Shown here one piece after another: positions 42,479-51,772 of a DNA stretch of 64,000 nt. The notes below the pieces were generated by a model that worked only from the letters and a program-made list of their open reading frames with translations, was not told the origin of the DNA and searched no databases. Source of the stretch: SZUA-442 sp963753185 (GTDB lineage Bacteria > Actinomycetota > Acidimicrobiia > Spongiisociales > UBA5794); the NCBI GenBank assembly GCA_963753185.1, contig CAVWBO010000007.1, positions 682,001 to 746,000 on the forward strand, read 5' to 3'. The position numbers and the translations under genes are program-made. Each line of letters opens with the position of its first letter. Within the stretch, counting starts at the first letter, position 1.

Positions 42479-44387
42479 GTGACGGACATACTGACACTCG
42501 CGCTGGCCTTCGGCGTGGTGAGCCTTGCTGCGTATCAGGTCGGCATCTGGTTCTCGCGGATCGGGCTACCGAAGATCACGGCGTATCTCGCAGTCGGTGC
42601 GATCGTCGGCACGTTCGGCCTCGAGCTCATCCCCACGAGTGGGGCGGATGACCTCCGCTTCATCGACGAGCTCTCGTTGGGAGTGATCGCCTTCGTGGCG
42701 GGGAGCGAGCTCTACCTCCCGCAGATCCGCAGCAGGCTGCGGACCATCTCCTTCATGGCCCTCGGCATCATCGTCGCGGGGCTGATCCTCATCGGATCCG
42801 CGATCTTCTGGATCACCGGTCTCGTCGACCTCGGAGGGACGTTCAGCGCCGAGGAACGCATCACGGTCGCCATCATCGGCTGCGTCGTCCTCCTCGCCCT
42901 CTCGCCGCCCTCGACGATCGCCGTCATCAAGGAAGTGCGGTCGAGGGGCCCATTCACGGCGTCCGTTCTCTCGGTCACCGTCGTGATGGACGTCGTGGTG
43001 ATCGTGCTGTTCGCCGTCGCCAGCGGCCTCGCCGTCTCGATCCTGACCGACGCCGGGTTGAGCATCGGCGCACTCGGCGTCATCGCCCTCGATATCGCCA
43101 TCGCCATAGGCTTTGGGTATCGCGGTCGGCCGCGGCATCGGATGGATGCTTGCGACGAGATGGCACAAGCTGGTGAAGATCTCGATCATCCTCGGCCTCG
43201 GCCTCGGCATCTTCGCCTTCGCAGGGGCACTCGGGACATGGACGGAGGACCACTTCGCCTTCAAGATCTACGTGGAGCCGCTCCTCATGGCCATGGTGGC
43301 CGGCTTCGTCGTCACCAACGGAACGAGCCAGCGCGACCAGTTCGAAGCACTTCTCCACGACATCGGTCCGCTCGTGTACGTCGCATTCTTCACCTTGACG
43401 GGGCTGTCGTTGAAGCTCGACGTCCTCGTCGACCTGCTCCCGGTCGCCCTTGCCCTGTTCACGGTGCGAATCGTCGCGATCGCGATCGGTTCGGCGTTGG
43501 GTGCGGGCCTCGCACGTGCGGATCGCCTCCTCGTGACGTCGTCGTGGGCGGCGCTCATCACGCAGGCGGGCATCGCCCTCGGTCTCGCCCGCGAGGCATC
43601 CGTCCAGTTCCCCGAACTGGGGAGCTCGTTCTCCACGCTGATCATCTCCGTCGTCGTGCTGAACGAGATCGTCGGTCCACTCTTCCTCAAGGGCGCACTC
43701 CGCAGGGCAGGCGAGGTCGATGGTGGTCCCGACGAACAGCGAGAGGCCTTCATCTTCGGGATCGAACGATCGTCGATGAGCCTCGCCCAGAACCTCGAGG
43801 GCGCAGGGTGGAAGGTCAGGCTCGCCGATCGTGACCTCGAACAGGTCACCCGTGCGTTGGAGGAGGGGATCACCGCCTTCCACCTCCCGGATCTCTCGCC
43901 GCAATCGCTTGGCTCGGTCCTCGGCGCAGAGGTGGATGCAATCGTCGTCATGAGTGGGTCGGACGCCGACGATCTCGTCGTCTGTCGGGAGGCGATGCAG
44001 GGCCACGGTGTCCAGCGTGCGGTTGCGAGGGTGGACGACATGAGCCATGCGGCCGACTTCCGTGATCTCGGCGCGCTGGTCGTCGACCACTCATCTGCGA
44101 TGGTCAACCTGCTCGAGCAGGCCGTGCGTGCTCCCCAGTCTGCAGAGCTCGTCCTCCACGCAGACCCCAATCGCGAGGCGGTACAGATCACGGTCACGAG
44201 CCGCGACGTGATCGGGCGCGAGATCCGGCAGCTGCGGCTTCCCACGGACGTCCTCGTCGTTGCGATCTCGAGGGCGAATCAAACGATCGTCCCGAACGGG
44301 TTCACCAAGCTGCGGCGCTACGACGAGCTGAGCCTCGTCGGATCCCCCGAGAGCCTCGCAGAAGCGACGCTCCAGATCGGTTTCTGA
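42479..44387 (+). pseudogene. CPA2 cation/proton antiporter with TrkA-like domain, one frameshift
   Basis: Monovalent cation:proton antiporter of the CPA2 (KefB/NapA-like) type. The N-terminal frame gives helices from DILTLALAFGVVSLAAYQVG to LDIAIAIGFG (about 211 residues). The protein then continues in another frame from GIAVGRGIGWMLATRW at 43115 to the stop at 44387, with further helices and a soluble TrkA-N/C-like regulatory region (EAFIFGIERSSMSLAQNLEGAGW, then VTSRDVIGREIRQLRLP). The total is one base more than a multiple of three; deleting one G from GGG at 43115-43117 restores a single 635-aa protein. It may be a sequencing error rather than a dead gene. Confidence 0.78.
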
Positions 44388-44391
44388 GGCC

Positions 44392-45612
44392 TCAGACAGG
44401 GTCCCTCGATACGGGGCATGTCATGCAATGCCCGCCTCCGCGACCCTTGCCGAGCTCCGAGCCCTCGATCTCGATCACCGTCACCCCCGCTTGGCGCAGC
44501 TTTGCGTTGGTGTACTCGTTCCGGTTGTACGCGATCACGACGCCGGGCTCGAGGGCGACGACGTTGTTGCCGTCGTCCCATTGCTCGCGAGCCTGTTCGA
44601 AGGAGTCGCCCCCTGTGGGGATCACGCGAAGTGACTCCAGGCCCATGGCCTGCTGCACGACCTCCAGCCAGTGACCCTCCTCGATGATCACTTCCACTCC
44701 CGCTTCCGCCGGGTAGTAACTGATCGGTCGAATCGTGTCGACGACCGGCGTGTAGACGGTCACGAGGTCACGGTCACAGAAGGTGAACACGGTGTCGAGG
44801 TGCATGCTCGCTCGATCGTTCGGCATCTTCGCAGCGATCACGCGCGTCGCCGCACCGTGATCGAACAACGCCTTGGCGACCTGGCTCACTGCCTGGTACG
44901 TGGTGCGCTGGCCCATCCCGATGAGGACGATGCCATCCCCCACCGGCATCACATCGCCCCCCTCCAGGGTGGCGCTGCCGTGATCCGTCTCGGACGGGTA
45001 GCCCCACCAGAACGTGAACTCGCCGTCACGAAACCGAGGGTGGAATCGATAGATGGCAGCCAGGTGCAGCGTTTCCTTGCGGCGCGCCGGCGAGAACTTG
45101 GGGTTGATGGTCACCCCCCGGTAGATCCAGCTGCTCGAGTCGCGGGTGAACAACTGGTTCGGGAGGGGCGGCAGCACGAACTGATGATCCCCGTACGCGC
45201 GTGACGCCCATGACCGGAAATCGGGGGGAAGCTCTCCGACCGTCACTCCTCCGATCAGGTTCCGAACCAGTGTCTCGGAATCGAGTTCGTCCATCCACGA
45301 TCGCATCTCGGTGACTCCGTTGACGCCGACCTCATCGGCGACGAGCTTGCGATCGAGGATGTATGCCCGACCGTCCGGCGTCCGGACGACGTCCTCGAGG
45401 AGTTCGTGCACATAGAGGACGTCGACGCCGTACCCGTCGCGCATGACGTCTGTGAACGCGTCGTGCTCCTGGGCGGCCCTCGTCGCCCATGGGACGTCGT
45501 CGAACAGGAGATCCCTGGCGTTCGAAGGCGTCAGGCGGCGCATTTCGAGACCCGGTCGGTGCACGATGACCGTGCGCAGTGTCCCCACCTCAGAATGCAC
45601 GCCGAGCGCCAT
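44392..45612 (-). CDS. arcA: Arginine deiminase
   Basis: Hydrolyses arginine to citrulline and ammonia; 406 aa. Signature segments are the N-terminal LGVHSEVGTLRTVIVHRPG, FTRDSSSWI (substrate-binding region), LEGGDVMPVGDG, HLDTVFTF with the catalytic His, and GGGHCMTCP with the catalytic Cys396. ATG 45612 follows GGAAGGA. No arcB (ornithine carbamoyltransferase) or arcD antiporter is next to it; the only carbamate kinase seen lies at 5.9 kb. The neighbouring CPA2 gene is on the other strand, four bases from its stop. It may work in arginine catabolism with genes outside the window. Confidence 0.92.
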   Translation of the reverse strand: MALGVHSEVGTLRTVIVHRPGLEMRRLTPSNARDLLFDDVPWATRAAQEHDAFTDVMRDGYGVDVLYVHELLEDVVRTPDGRAYILDRKLVADEVGVNGVTEMRSWMDELDSETLVRNLIGGVTVGELPPDFRSWASRAYGDHQFVLPPLPNQLFTRDSSSWIYRGVTINPKFSPARRKETLHLAAIYRFHPRFRDGEFTFWWGYPSETDHGSATLEGGDVMPVGDGIVLIGMGQRTTYQAVSQVAKALFDHGAATRVIAAKMPNDRASMHLDTVFTFCDRDLVTVYTPVVDTIRPISYYPAEAGVEVIIEEGHWLEVVQQAMGLESLRVIPTGGDSFEQAREQWDDGNNVVALEPGVVIAYNRNEYTNAKLRQAGVTVIEIEGSELGKGRGGGHCMTCPVSRDPV

Positions 45613-45770
45613 GTTCGATCCTTCCCGGCGATCACACGATGGAGCGAGTGTACCGGCCCGGACCCGAGGTGCCGGTTTCCGGCCCCCCACCGTTCGCTTC
45701 GCCCCGCACATCCGATGCGGCTGTGGGCAAGTACCATCGAGAAGCCAACGGACGAACGGAAGAGGGCACC

Positions 45771-47785
45771 ATGGCTGGCGCGAAGAACTGGAAGGACGGA
45801 GCAGCCCGCGCGGGCATCTCGTTCGCCAATCGATTCAATCCGGTGGTCGGCGATCCGTCGAGCCCGCTCAAGACCGCCTCCTTGTTCGACTCGTTCGGCC
45901 CTTCATTGATGCCGCGTGCCTCGATGCACCAGGGACTCGCCGCGGCCGTGTCCATCCTCGCTGCCGAAGCCGTCGGCAAGGGTGTCGATTCCCTCGTCCG
46001 CAAGGTCGTTCCTTCGAGTTCGCCCTACGTGGCACGCATCGGCGCCAGGGCGGCCGCCACGGGTATCGGCTTCGCGCTCACGAAGATCCCCCAGACCGAT
46101 GACGAGCGTACGGCGGTTGCGTCTGTGCGCACGGTGGGGCGCCTCGCAATGGCCGGCGCTGTCGGCGGGATGGTGTACGAGAGTGGCGTGGAGATCCAGC
46201 GGAGGCTCCCCGCCGCAGGTCCCTTGCGTCCCACCCTGGTCGGGCTCGGCGGTTTCGCCGGTGCACTGTTGTACTCCCAGAGCCTTCTCAAGACGCGGAT
46301 CGGCATCATCCAGCGTTGGTCCGAGGAGGACAAACCCGCGAGCCTCCCCGGATCCATCGGGATCGGGTTCGTCGCCGCAAACGCTGGTCGGTGGATCGGC
46401 AGGGGATACGTCGCCAGTCGATCGGCGACCATGGACTACTTCGGGGACGATCCGGCCCGCCGAACGATCGGTCGCCTCGTGAACGCGGCGATCTGGGTGG
46501 CGCGGTCGCCGCCCTCTACACGGGCGGAGTCGGCTACATCGCCCGATCCAACGAGAAGGTCGAACACGCCTACGGCGAACCCCCACAGAGCGAGTTCGTG
46601 TCGGGAGGCCCGAACAGCATCTCGCCCTTCGACGAGCTCGGGCTCCAGGGCCGACGCTTCGTCACCGACGTCGTGACCCCGGAGTTGATCGAGAGGACGC
46701 TCGGTGAACCGGCCGTGGCCCACCCGATCCGTGCATACATCGGTTACAACAGCGAGCCCATCTACTCGACGGGTCGGTCCGAGATGGCGCTCGAGGAGCT
46801 CGACCGACTCGGCGCGTTCGACCGCAAGTACCTGCTGCTCTTCTCGCCGACGGGTACGGGGTGGGTCGACCAGACCATGATCGAGTCCGCCGAGATCCTC
46901 GCACGCGGTGACATCGCCACGTGTTGCATCCAGTACGGACGCTCACCGAGCTTCCTTGCCGTTCAGAAGGTCGCGCTCGGACGCCAGCAGTTCCGTCAGC
47001 TGCTGTGGGGTGTCACCCAGAGGATGGCCGAACGAGCTGAGCAGGATCGACCGACCGTACTCGTCTTTGGAGAGAGCCTCGGGGCATGGTCGTCTTCGGA
47101 CGTCGTCATGGACCGGGGCATCGAGGGCTTCGACCACTACGGGATCGACAGGGCCCTGTGGTTCGGCCTGCCCGGGCTGGCCAAGTGGTCCAAGACGGGC
47201 ATGCGCGAGGGGTCGAGCGACCTCGTTCCTCCGGGAACGGTCCGCGCGTTCGATCGATATGAACAGCTCGCCTCCCTCACCGACGAAGAGCGTGAGCGGC
47301 TTCGTGCGGTCATCCTCGACCACGACAACGACCCGATCGCGCAGATCTCCTTCCGTCTTGCGGTGAAGCAGCCTCGGTGGCTCGACCCCGACGCACCCCG
47401 CGGTCGCAACGTCCCAGAGACGATGCAGTGGGTCCCCATCCTCACCTTCGTCCAGGTTGCGGTGGATGCCATGAACGCGATGCGTGTGATCCCTGGCGAG
47501 TTCAAGTCGTTCGGCCATGACTATCGCGGGGACACCGCCCGGTTCGTGCATGCTGCGTACCACTTTGATCCCGTCTCCGACGAGCAGATGAACCATGTGG
47601 AGCAGGTGCTCACGCAGCTCGAGCTCGAGCGTGGAGAGCGGATCAAGGCATCCAAGGACCAGGCACAGGCGGGGAAGCCAGGCAGGACCCGTGGCCCGAA
47701 GTACCTTCGTGACCGTGGCCCATCCGACGATCACACCGATCTCATGGTGGCGACGCCGGGGGATGCGACGAGCGACTACCAGTGA
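45771..47785 (+). pseudogene. Membrane alpha/beta-hydrolase-type protein with one frameshift
   Basis: The first part (MAGAKNWKDGAARAG...) spans several Ala/Gly-rich hydrophobic segments to NAAIW at about 46494. The sequence then continues in another frame as GGAVAALYTGGVGYIARS, through a soluble C-terminal domain with LLFSPTGTGW and VLVFGESLGAWSS (GxSxG nucleophile elbow), VLDHDNDP-like acid region and a late FGHDYRGDTARFVHAAYHF with the presumed His. It looks like the DUF2319/alpha-beta-hydrolase_9 group of actinobacteria. The total length is one base short of a whole number of codons; adding one G to GGG at 46495-46497 gives a single 671-aa protein (AAIWGGAVAALY). ATG 45771 follows AGAGGG; TACCAT near 45735 may be the -10. 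Confidence 0.7.
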
Positions 47786-47806
47786 GCGCAGCACCCGCAC
47801 CCTTGC

Positions 47807-47819
47807 GATAATGGCCGGG
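47807..47819 (+). promoter_or_regulatory. Leaderless promoter of malQ
   Basis: GATAAT at 47807-47812 is followed by seven bases and ATG 47820, with no Shine-Dalgarno. Confidence 0.5.
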
Positions 47820-49727
47820 ATGGAACGCACCCCTCCCGACGACTCCCTTCGCCGGCTCGCATCGGCCGCGGGTGTCGTGATCGACTGGGTGGATGCGTGG
47901 GGCAAGCCCCAGGTCGTGCCTGACGAGAACCTGATCGGAGTCCTCGAGGCCCTCACGGGCCGTGACCTCGACTCACGCATGGCCATCGACCACGCCACGT
48001 CTGCGATCCTTGCCGACCGAGCCGTCGTCGAGCCTGTGATCGTCGCCTGGGACGGCCGTATGCCGTCCGTGGCGGTCTCGGTACCGGTTCGGGAGGCGGT
48101 TCTCTCCCTCGAGGACGGATCCGAGCGAGTGCTCGAGGTCGATGGGTTGAAGATCAGTGCCACGAGCGGCGTTCCGATCGGGTACCACCTCCTCGTCCTC
48201 GACGGCGGCGCCCACACGTCGCACGTCTTCTCGGCTCCGTGGCGTGCCCACGGTGCGCCAGAGGGCGCCCTCGGCTTGATCAGTCCGACCTACTCGCTTC
48301 GACGCGACGGACATGACGTGGGCGTCGGGACCCTCGCCGACTTCGGAGCCCTTGCGGACTTGTGCAACGCGCACGGCATCGCCGTCGTCGGTACGCTTCC
48401 GCTCCTCGCTGCGTTCCCCGATCAGCCGTCGCCCTACGCGCCTGCATCGCGTCGGGCGTGGAACGAGATCTTCGTCGACACGGCCACCGTCCCGGGAGGT
48501 CCCCTCGAACCTGTCGTGAGGAGCGGCGATCCGGAGTGGGTGGATTACGAGGTCGCTGGAGCGGCGGTGCGTGCGGAGATCGCCCGGTACTCCGAGCACG
48601 TGTCATCCACGCCAAAGCTTCGCGCCATGGTCGACGACTATCTCGCGCGAGAGCCCGAGATGCGTTCGTATGCGCGGTTCCGCGCCATGGCCGACGCCCA
48701 TGGGCGCAATTGGCGTGCGTGGCCCGGCTCCGTCGATGCCGATCCGGGCCGTGTCGCGTATCACGAGACGGCCCAGTGGCTCATGGATCGACAGCTCCGG
48801 GAGCTCTCATCGACGATGTCAGGCAGGGGCCAGTATCTGTATCTCGACCTCCCCATCGGGTGCCATCCCGACGGGTACGACATCTGGGACCATCCCGAGC
48901 TGTTCGCGCCCGCGTCCCTCGGTGCACCACCCGACACGCTCTTCGTCGGGGGCCAGGACTGGGGACTTCCCGCGTCCATACCGAAGCGGTCGAGGGAGGA
49001 GGGGCACGCAAACTTCCGCAAGGCCATCCACAGGCAACTCACCGTTGCCGGCCTGTTGCGCATCGACCACGTGATGGGAATCCACAGGGCGTGGTGGGTC
49101 CCACACGGTGCGGGCGCGACCAACGGTGCCTATGTCATGCAACCGACCGATGAGATGTTCGCGATCATCTGCATCGAGTCCGCCCGCGCCGAGTCCGGTG
49201 TCGTCGGCGAGAACCTGGGCACGGTGCCTCCGGAGATCCGCACCGCACTCGACGACCACCGGCTCCTCGGCATGGCGATGGCGACGGACGGCACCTCGAT
49301 CCCACGCGAGAACGACCTCGTCGCCCTCTCGAGCCACGACACGCCAGCCTTCTCCGCATGGTGGAAGGCGAACGACGTCGAGGACCTGCACGACCTCGGT
49401 GTGTTCGACGATGAGCGCGCCGAAGCCGAACGCGAGATCCGTCGCGACGCCGTGAGCGAGCTGAGTGATCTGTTCGGGACCGTCGGAACGGACGCAACCA
49501 GGGACGCGCTCATCGAGTGGATGGCATCGACGCCCGCTGCGGTCGCGTTGGTCAATCTCGACGACCTCCTCATGGAGGAACGGCGCCAGAACATCCCCGG
49601 CACGGACTGGGAGCGCCCAAACTGGCGGCTTCGACACAGCGTCTCGATCGACGAGATGGCCTCTGATCCGCAGTTCACCTCCCGTCTCGATCGGTTTGTG
49701 GCCCGTCGCAATCCGAAGGGGTCGTGA
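47820..49727 (+). CDS. malQ: 4-alpha-glucanotransferase (amylomaltase)
   Basis: GH77 disproportionating enzyme that shuffles maltodextrin chains, 635 aa. The catalytic residues are visible: Asp416 in LLRIDHVMG, the acid/base Glu in GENLGTVPPEI, and the third carboxylate in ALSSHDTPAF; NIPGT plus NWRLRHS near the end are also conserved. An N-terminal region of about 140 residues precedes the catalytic domain, as in actinobacterial MalQ. ATG 47820 is set by the leaderless -10; an upstream in-frame extension overlaps the preceding gene. It opens the glycogen locus. Confidence 0.92.
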   Translation: MERTPPDDSLRRLASAAGVVIDWVDAWGKPQVVPDENLIGVLEALTGRDLDSRMAIDHATSAILADRAVVEPVIVAWDGRMPSVAVSVPVREAVLSLEDGSERVLEVDGLKISATSGVPIGYHLLVLDGGAHTSHVFSAPWRAHGAPEGALGLISPTYSLRRDGHDVGVGTLADFGALADLCNAHGIAVVGTLPLLAAFPDQPSPYAPASRRAWNEIFVDTATVPGGPLEPVVRSGDPEWVDYEVAGAAVRAEIARYSEHVSSTPKLRAMVDDYLAREPEMRSYARFRAMADAHGRNWRAWPGSVDADPGRVAYHETAQWLMDRQLRELSSTMSGRGQYLYLDLPIGCHPDGYDIWDHPELFAPASLGAPPDTLFVGGQDWGLPASIPKRSREEGHANFRKAIHRQLTVAGLLRIDHVMGIHRAWWVPHGAGATNGAYVMQPTDEMFAIICIESARAESGVVGENLGTVPPEIRTALDDHRLLGMAMATDGTSIPRENDLVALSSHDTPAFSAWWKANDVEDLHDLGVFDDERAEAEREIRRDAVSELSDLFGTVGTDATRDALIEWMASTPAAVALVNLDDLLMEERRQNIPGTDWERPNWRLRHSVSIDEMASDPQFTSRLDRFVARRNPKGS

Positions 49728-49789
49728 AGGACCGTCTCGAACCGTCGTCCGGATACAATCGAGGGGCTTTCGCACCCAAGGACATCACC

Positions 49790-51772
49790 GTGAATGGAAT
49801 GACCACGCGCTCGGAACTCGAAACCCTCCTCATCGGTGTGGCATCCAACTACTCATGGACATGGGACCGCCACACGAGGGCCCTCTTCGAGCGTTTCCCC
49901 GAAGCCACCGCTCGCCTGCATCCGAAGCAACGGGTACGAGCGTTCACCGATTCCGACTACGACACCTACCTCGGTGATGAACAGTTCATCGCCGACGCCC
50001 GTGCCGCTGCCGAGCGCGTCCCCACTCCCTCTGGCTCTGCGGATGCCGTCATCGCCTACTTCTCACCGGAGTTCGGCGTGTCGGAGACGCTGCCGCAGTA
50101 CTCAGGCGGATTGGGCGTCCTGGCAGGCGACCACCTGAAGGCCGCGAGCGACCTCGAACTGCCACTCGTCGCCGTGGGGCTCTTCTACCGGGACGGGTTC
50201 TTCCACCAATCGATATCGGCCGAGCGACAGCGCGAGCACTACGAGCGCACCGATCCACAGTCGCTCGGCCTCGAGCAGATGCCCGTCATCGTCGACATCA
50301 CCATGGACGACAGGATCGTCAAGGCGAGGGTGTGGAGAGCGGACGTCGGTAGGACCAAGCTGTACCTCCTCGACACGGACCTCCCGCTCAACGACGAGGA
50401 GGGACGGCACGTTTCGGATCGCCTGTACAGCGGTGACCGCGAGCACCGCATCCGCCAGGAGCTCCTCATGGGCGTGGGCGGCGTCAGGGCACTTCGCCAA
50501 CTCGGATACGATCCCGCCGTCTTCCACCTCAACGAGGGGCATGCAGGGTTCCTCGCACTCGAGCTCCTCGGGGAGGAGGTCGACAAGGGGATGTCGCTCG
50601 CGGAAGCCGTCGATGCAGTACGGCCCCGAATCGTCTTCACCACCCACACCCCGGTGCCAGCCGGTATCGACCGGTTCTCGCACGACCTGATGGAGCGGTA
50701 TCTCGGCGTCTGGACCCAACGATACGGCGTCTCCATGGAAGACCTCCTCGCCCTGGCCCACATGCCGGGTGAGCCCGACTCATTCAACATGGCAGCGTTC
50801 TGCCTCCGGATCTCGAGCACGGCAAACGGCGTCTCAGCGCTCCACGGCGAGGTGTCCCGCCACATGTTCGCAGACGTGCCTGGAGGTTCTGACATCACGT
50901 CCGTCACCAACGGGGTCCATGCGCGAACGTGGGTGGCGAGCGACCTCCAGGCGGAGTTCGACGATGCACTCGGACTGCAGTGGGGTCGAGGGGTCCAGCC
51001 GTCATGGGACGGCGTCGAACGCATCGACGACGAGACCATCCGCTCCATCCGCTCAGCGGGTCGCGCCCGGCTCATCGACCTGGTCGATCGGCGCGTCGGA
51101 CATCGGCATCGCCTCGATCCCTCCATCCTGACCATCGGCTTCGCACGGCGGTTTGCGACCTACAAGCGCGCCGACCTCCTCCTGCGCGACCTGGACGCAC
51201 TGACGTCCCTGCTCGCCGATGACGAGCGGCCCGTCCAGTTCGTGTTCGCCGGGAAGGCACACCCTGCAGATGATCCGGGGAAGGAGGTGCTGCATCGCGT
51301 CGTGCAGTTCGCGCAATCGGACGCGGCCCGCGGTCGGTTCGTCTTCGTTCCCGACTATCAGATGGCCGTCGCGCGCACGATGTATGCGGGCTGTGACGTG
51401 TGGCTCAACAACCCCATCCGCCCCAACGAGGCCTGCGGCACGAGTGGCGAGAAGGCCGCCCTCAACGGCGCACTCAACTTCTCGATCCTCGATGGCTGGT
51501 GGGCGGAGTGCTTCGACGGCGAGAATGGCTGGGCGATCGAGTCCTCCGACGCCGAGGGGCGGGATGTGCGCGACGACGAGGAGTCGGCGACACTCCACAG
51601 GGTGCTTGCCGGCGAGATCGTCCCGCTCTTCTATGAGGGGGATACGGCGCCCAGCCCCGCGTGGATCGCCAAGGTGCGCCACAACTGGAAGTCGCTCGGC
51701 CCGTTCGTGACGGCAGCCAGGATGGTCGCCGAGTACGATGAGCGCATCTACCGGCCAGACGGGGCCCGGTGA
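49790..51772 (+). CDS. glgP: Alpha-glucan phosphorylase (short, GT35)
   Basis: Degrades glycogen to glucose-1-phosphate with PLP. At 660 aa it belongs to the short N-terminally truncated phosphorylases (TIGR02094-like), not the 800-aa E. coli GlgP type. FSPEFGVSETLPQYSGGLGVLAGDHLKAASDL is at about residues 90-120, HLNEGHAGFLALE in the middle, and GTSGEKAALNGALNFSIL carries the PLP Lys555. GTG 49790 (VNGMTTRSEL) or ATG 49799 is the start; AAGGA precedes it. TACAAT at 49754-49759 is a probable internal -10. It is coupled to glgX by a GTGA overlap. Confidence 0.92.
   Translation: MNGMTTRSELETLLIGVASNYSWTWDRHTRALFERFPEATARLHPKQRVRAFTDSDYDTYLGDEQFIADARAAAERVPTPSGSADAVIAYFSPEFGVSETLPQYSGGLGVLAGDHLKAASDLELPLVAVGLFYRDGFFHQSISAERQREHYERTDPQSLGLEQMPVIVDITMDDRIVKARVWRADVGRTKLYLLDTDLPLNDEEGRHVSDRLYSGDREHRIRQELLMGVGGVRALRQLGYDPAVFHLNEGHAGFLALELLGEEVDKGMSLAEAVDAVRPRIVFTTHTPVPAGIDRFSHDLMERYLGVWTQRYGVSMEDLLALAHMPGEPDSFNMAAFCLRISSTANGVSALHGEVSRHMFADVPGGSDITSVTNGVHARTWVASDLQAEFDDALGLQWGRGVQPSWDGVERIDDETIRSIRSAGRARLIDLVDRRVGHRHRLDPSILTIGFARRFATYKRADLLLRDLDALTSLLADDERPVQFVFAGKAHPADDPGKEVLHRVVQFAQSDAARGRFVFVPDYQMAVARTMYAGCDVWLNNPIRPNEACGTSGEKAALNGALNFSILDGWWAECFDGENGWAIESSDAEGRDVRDDEESATLHRVLAGEIVPLFYEGDTAPSPAWIAKVRHNWKSLGPFVTAARMVAEYDERIYRPDGAR

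Noticed and set aside
43080..43130. Programmed +1 frameshift at TTTGGG in the antiporter gene
   Set aside because: No known shift stimulator or stop codon at the site, and three other genes have similar G-run indels, so an ordinary indel is simpler.
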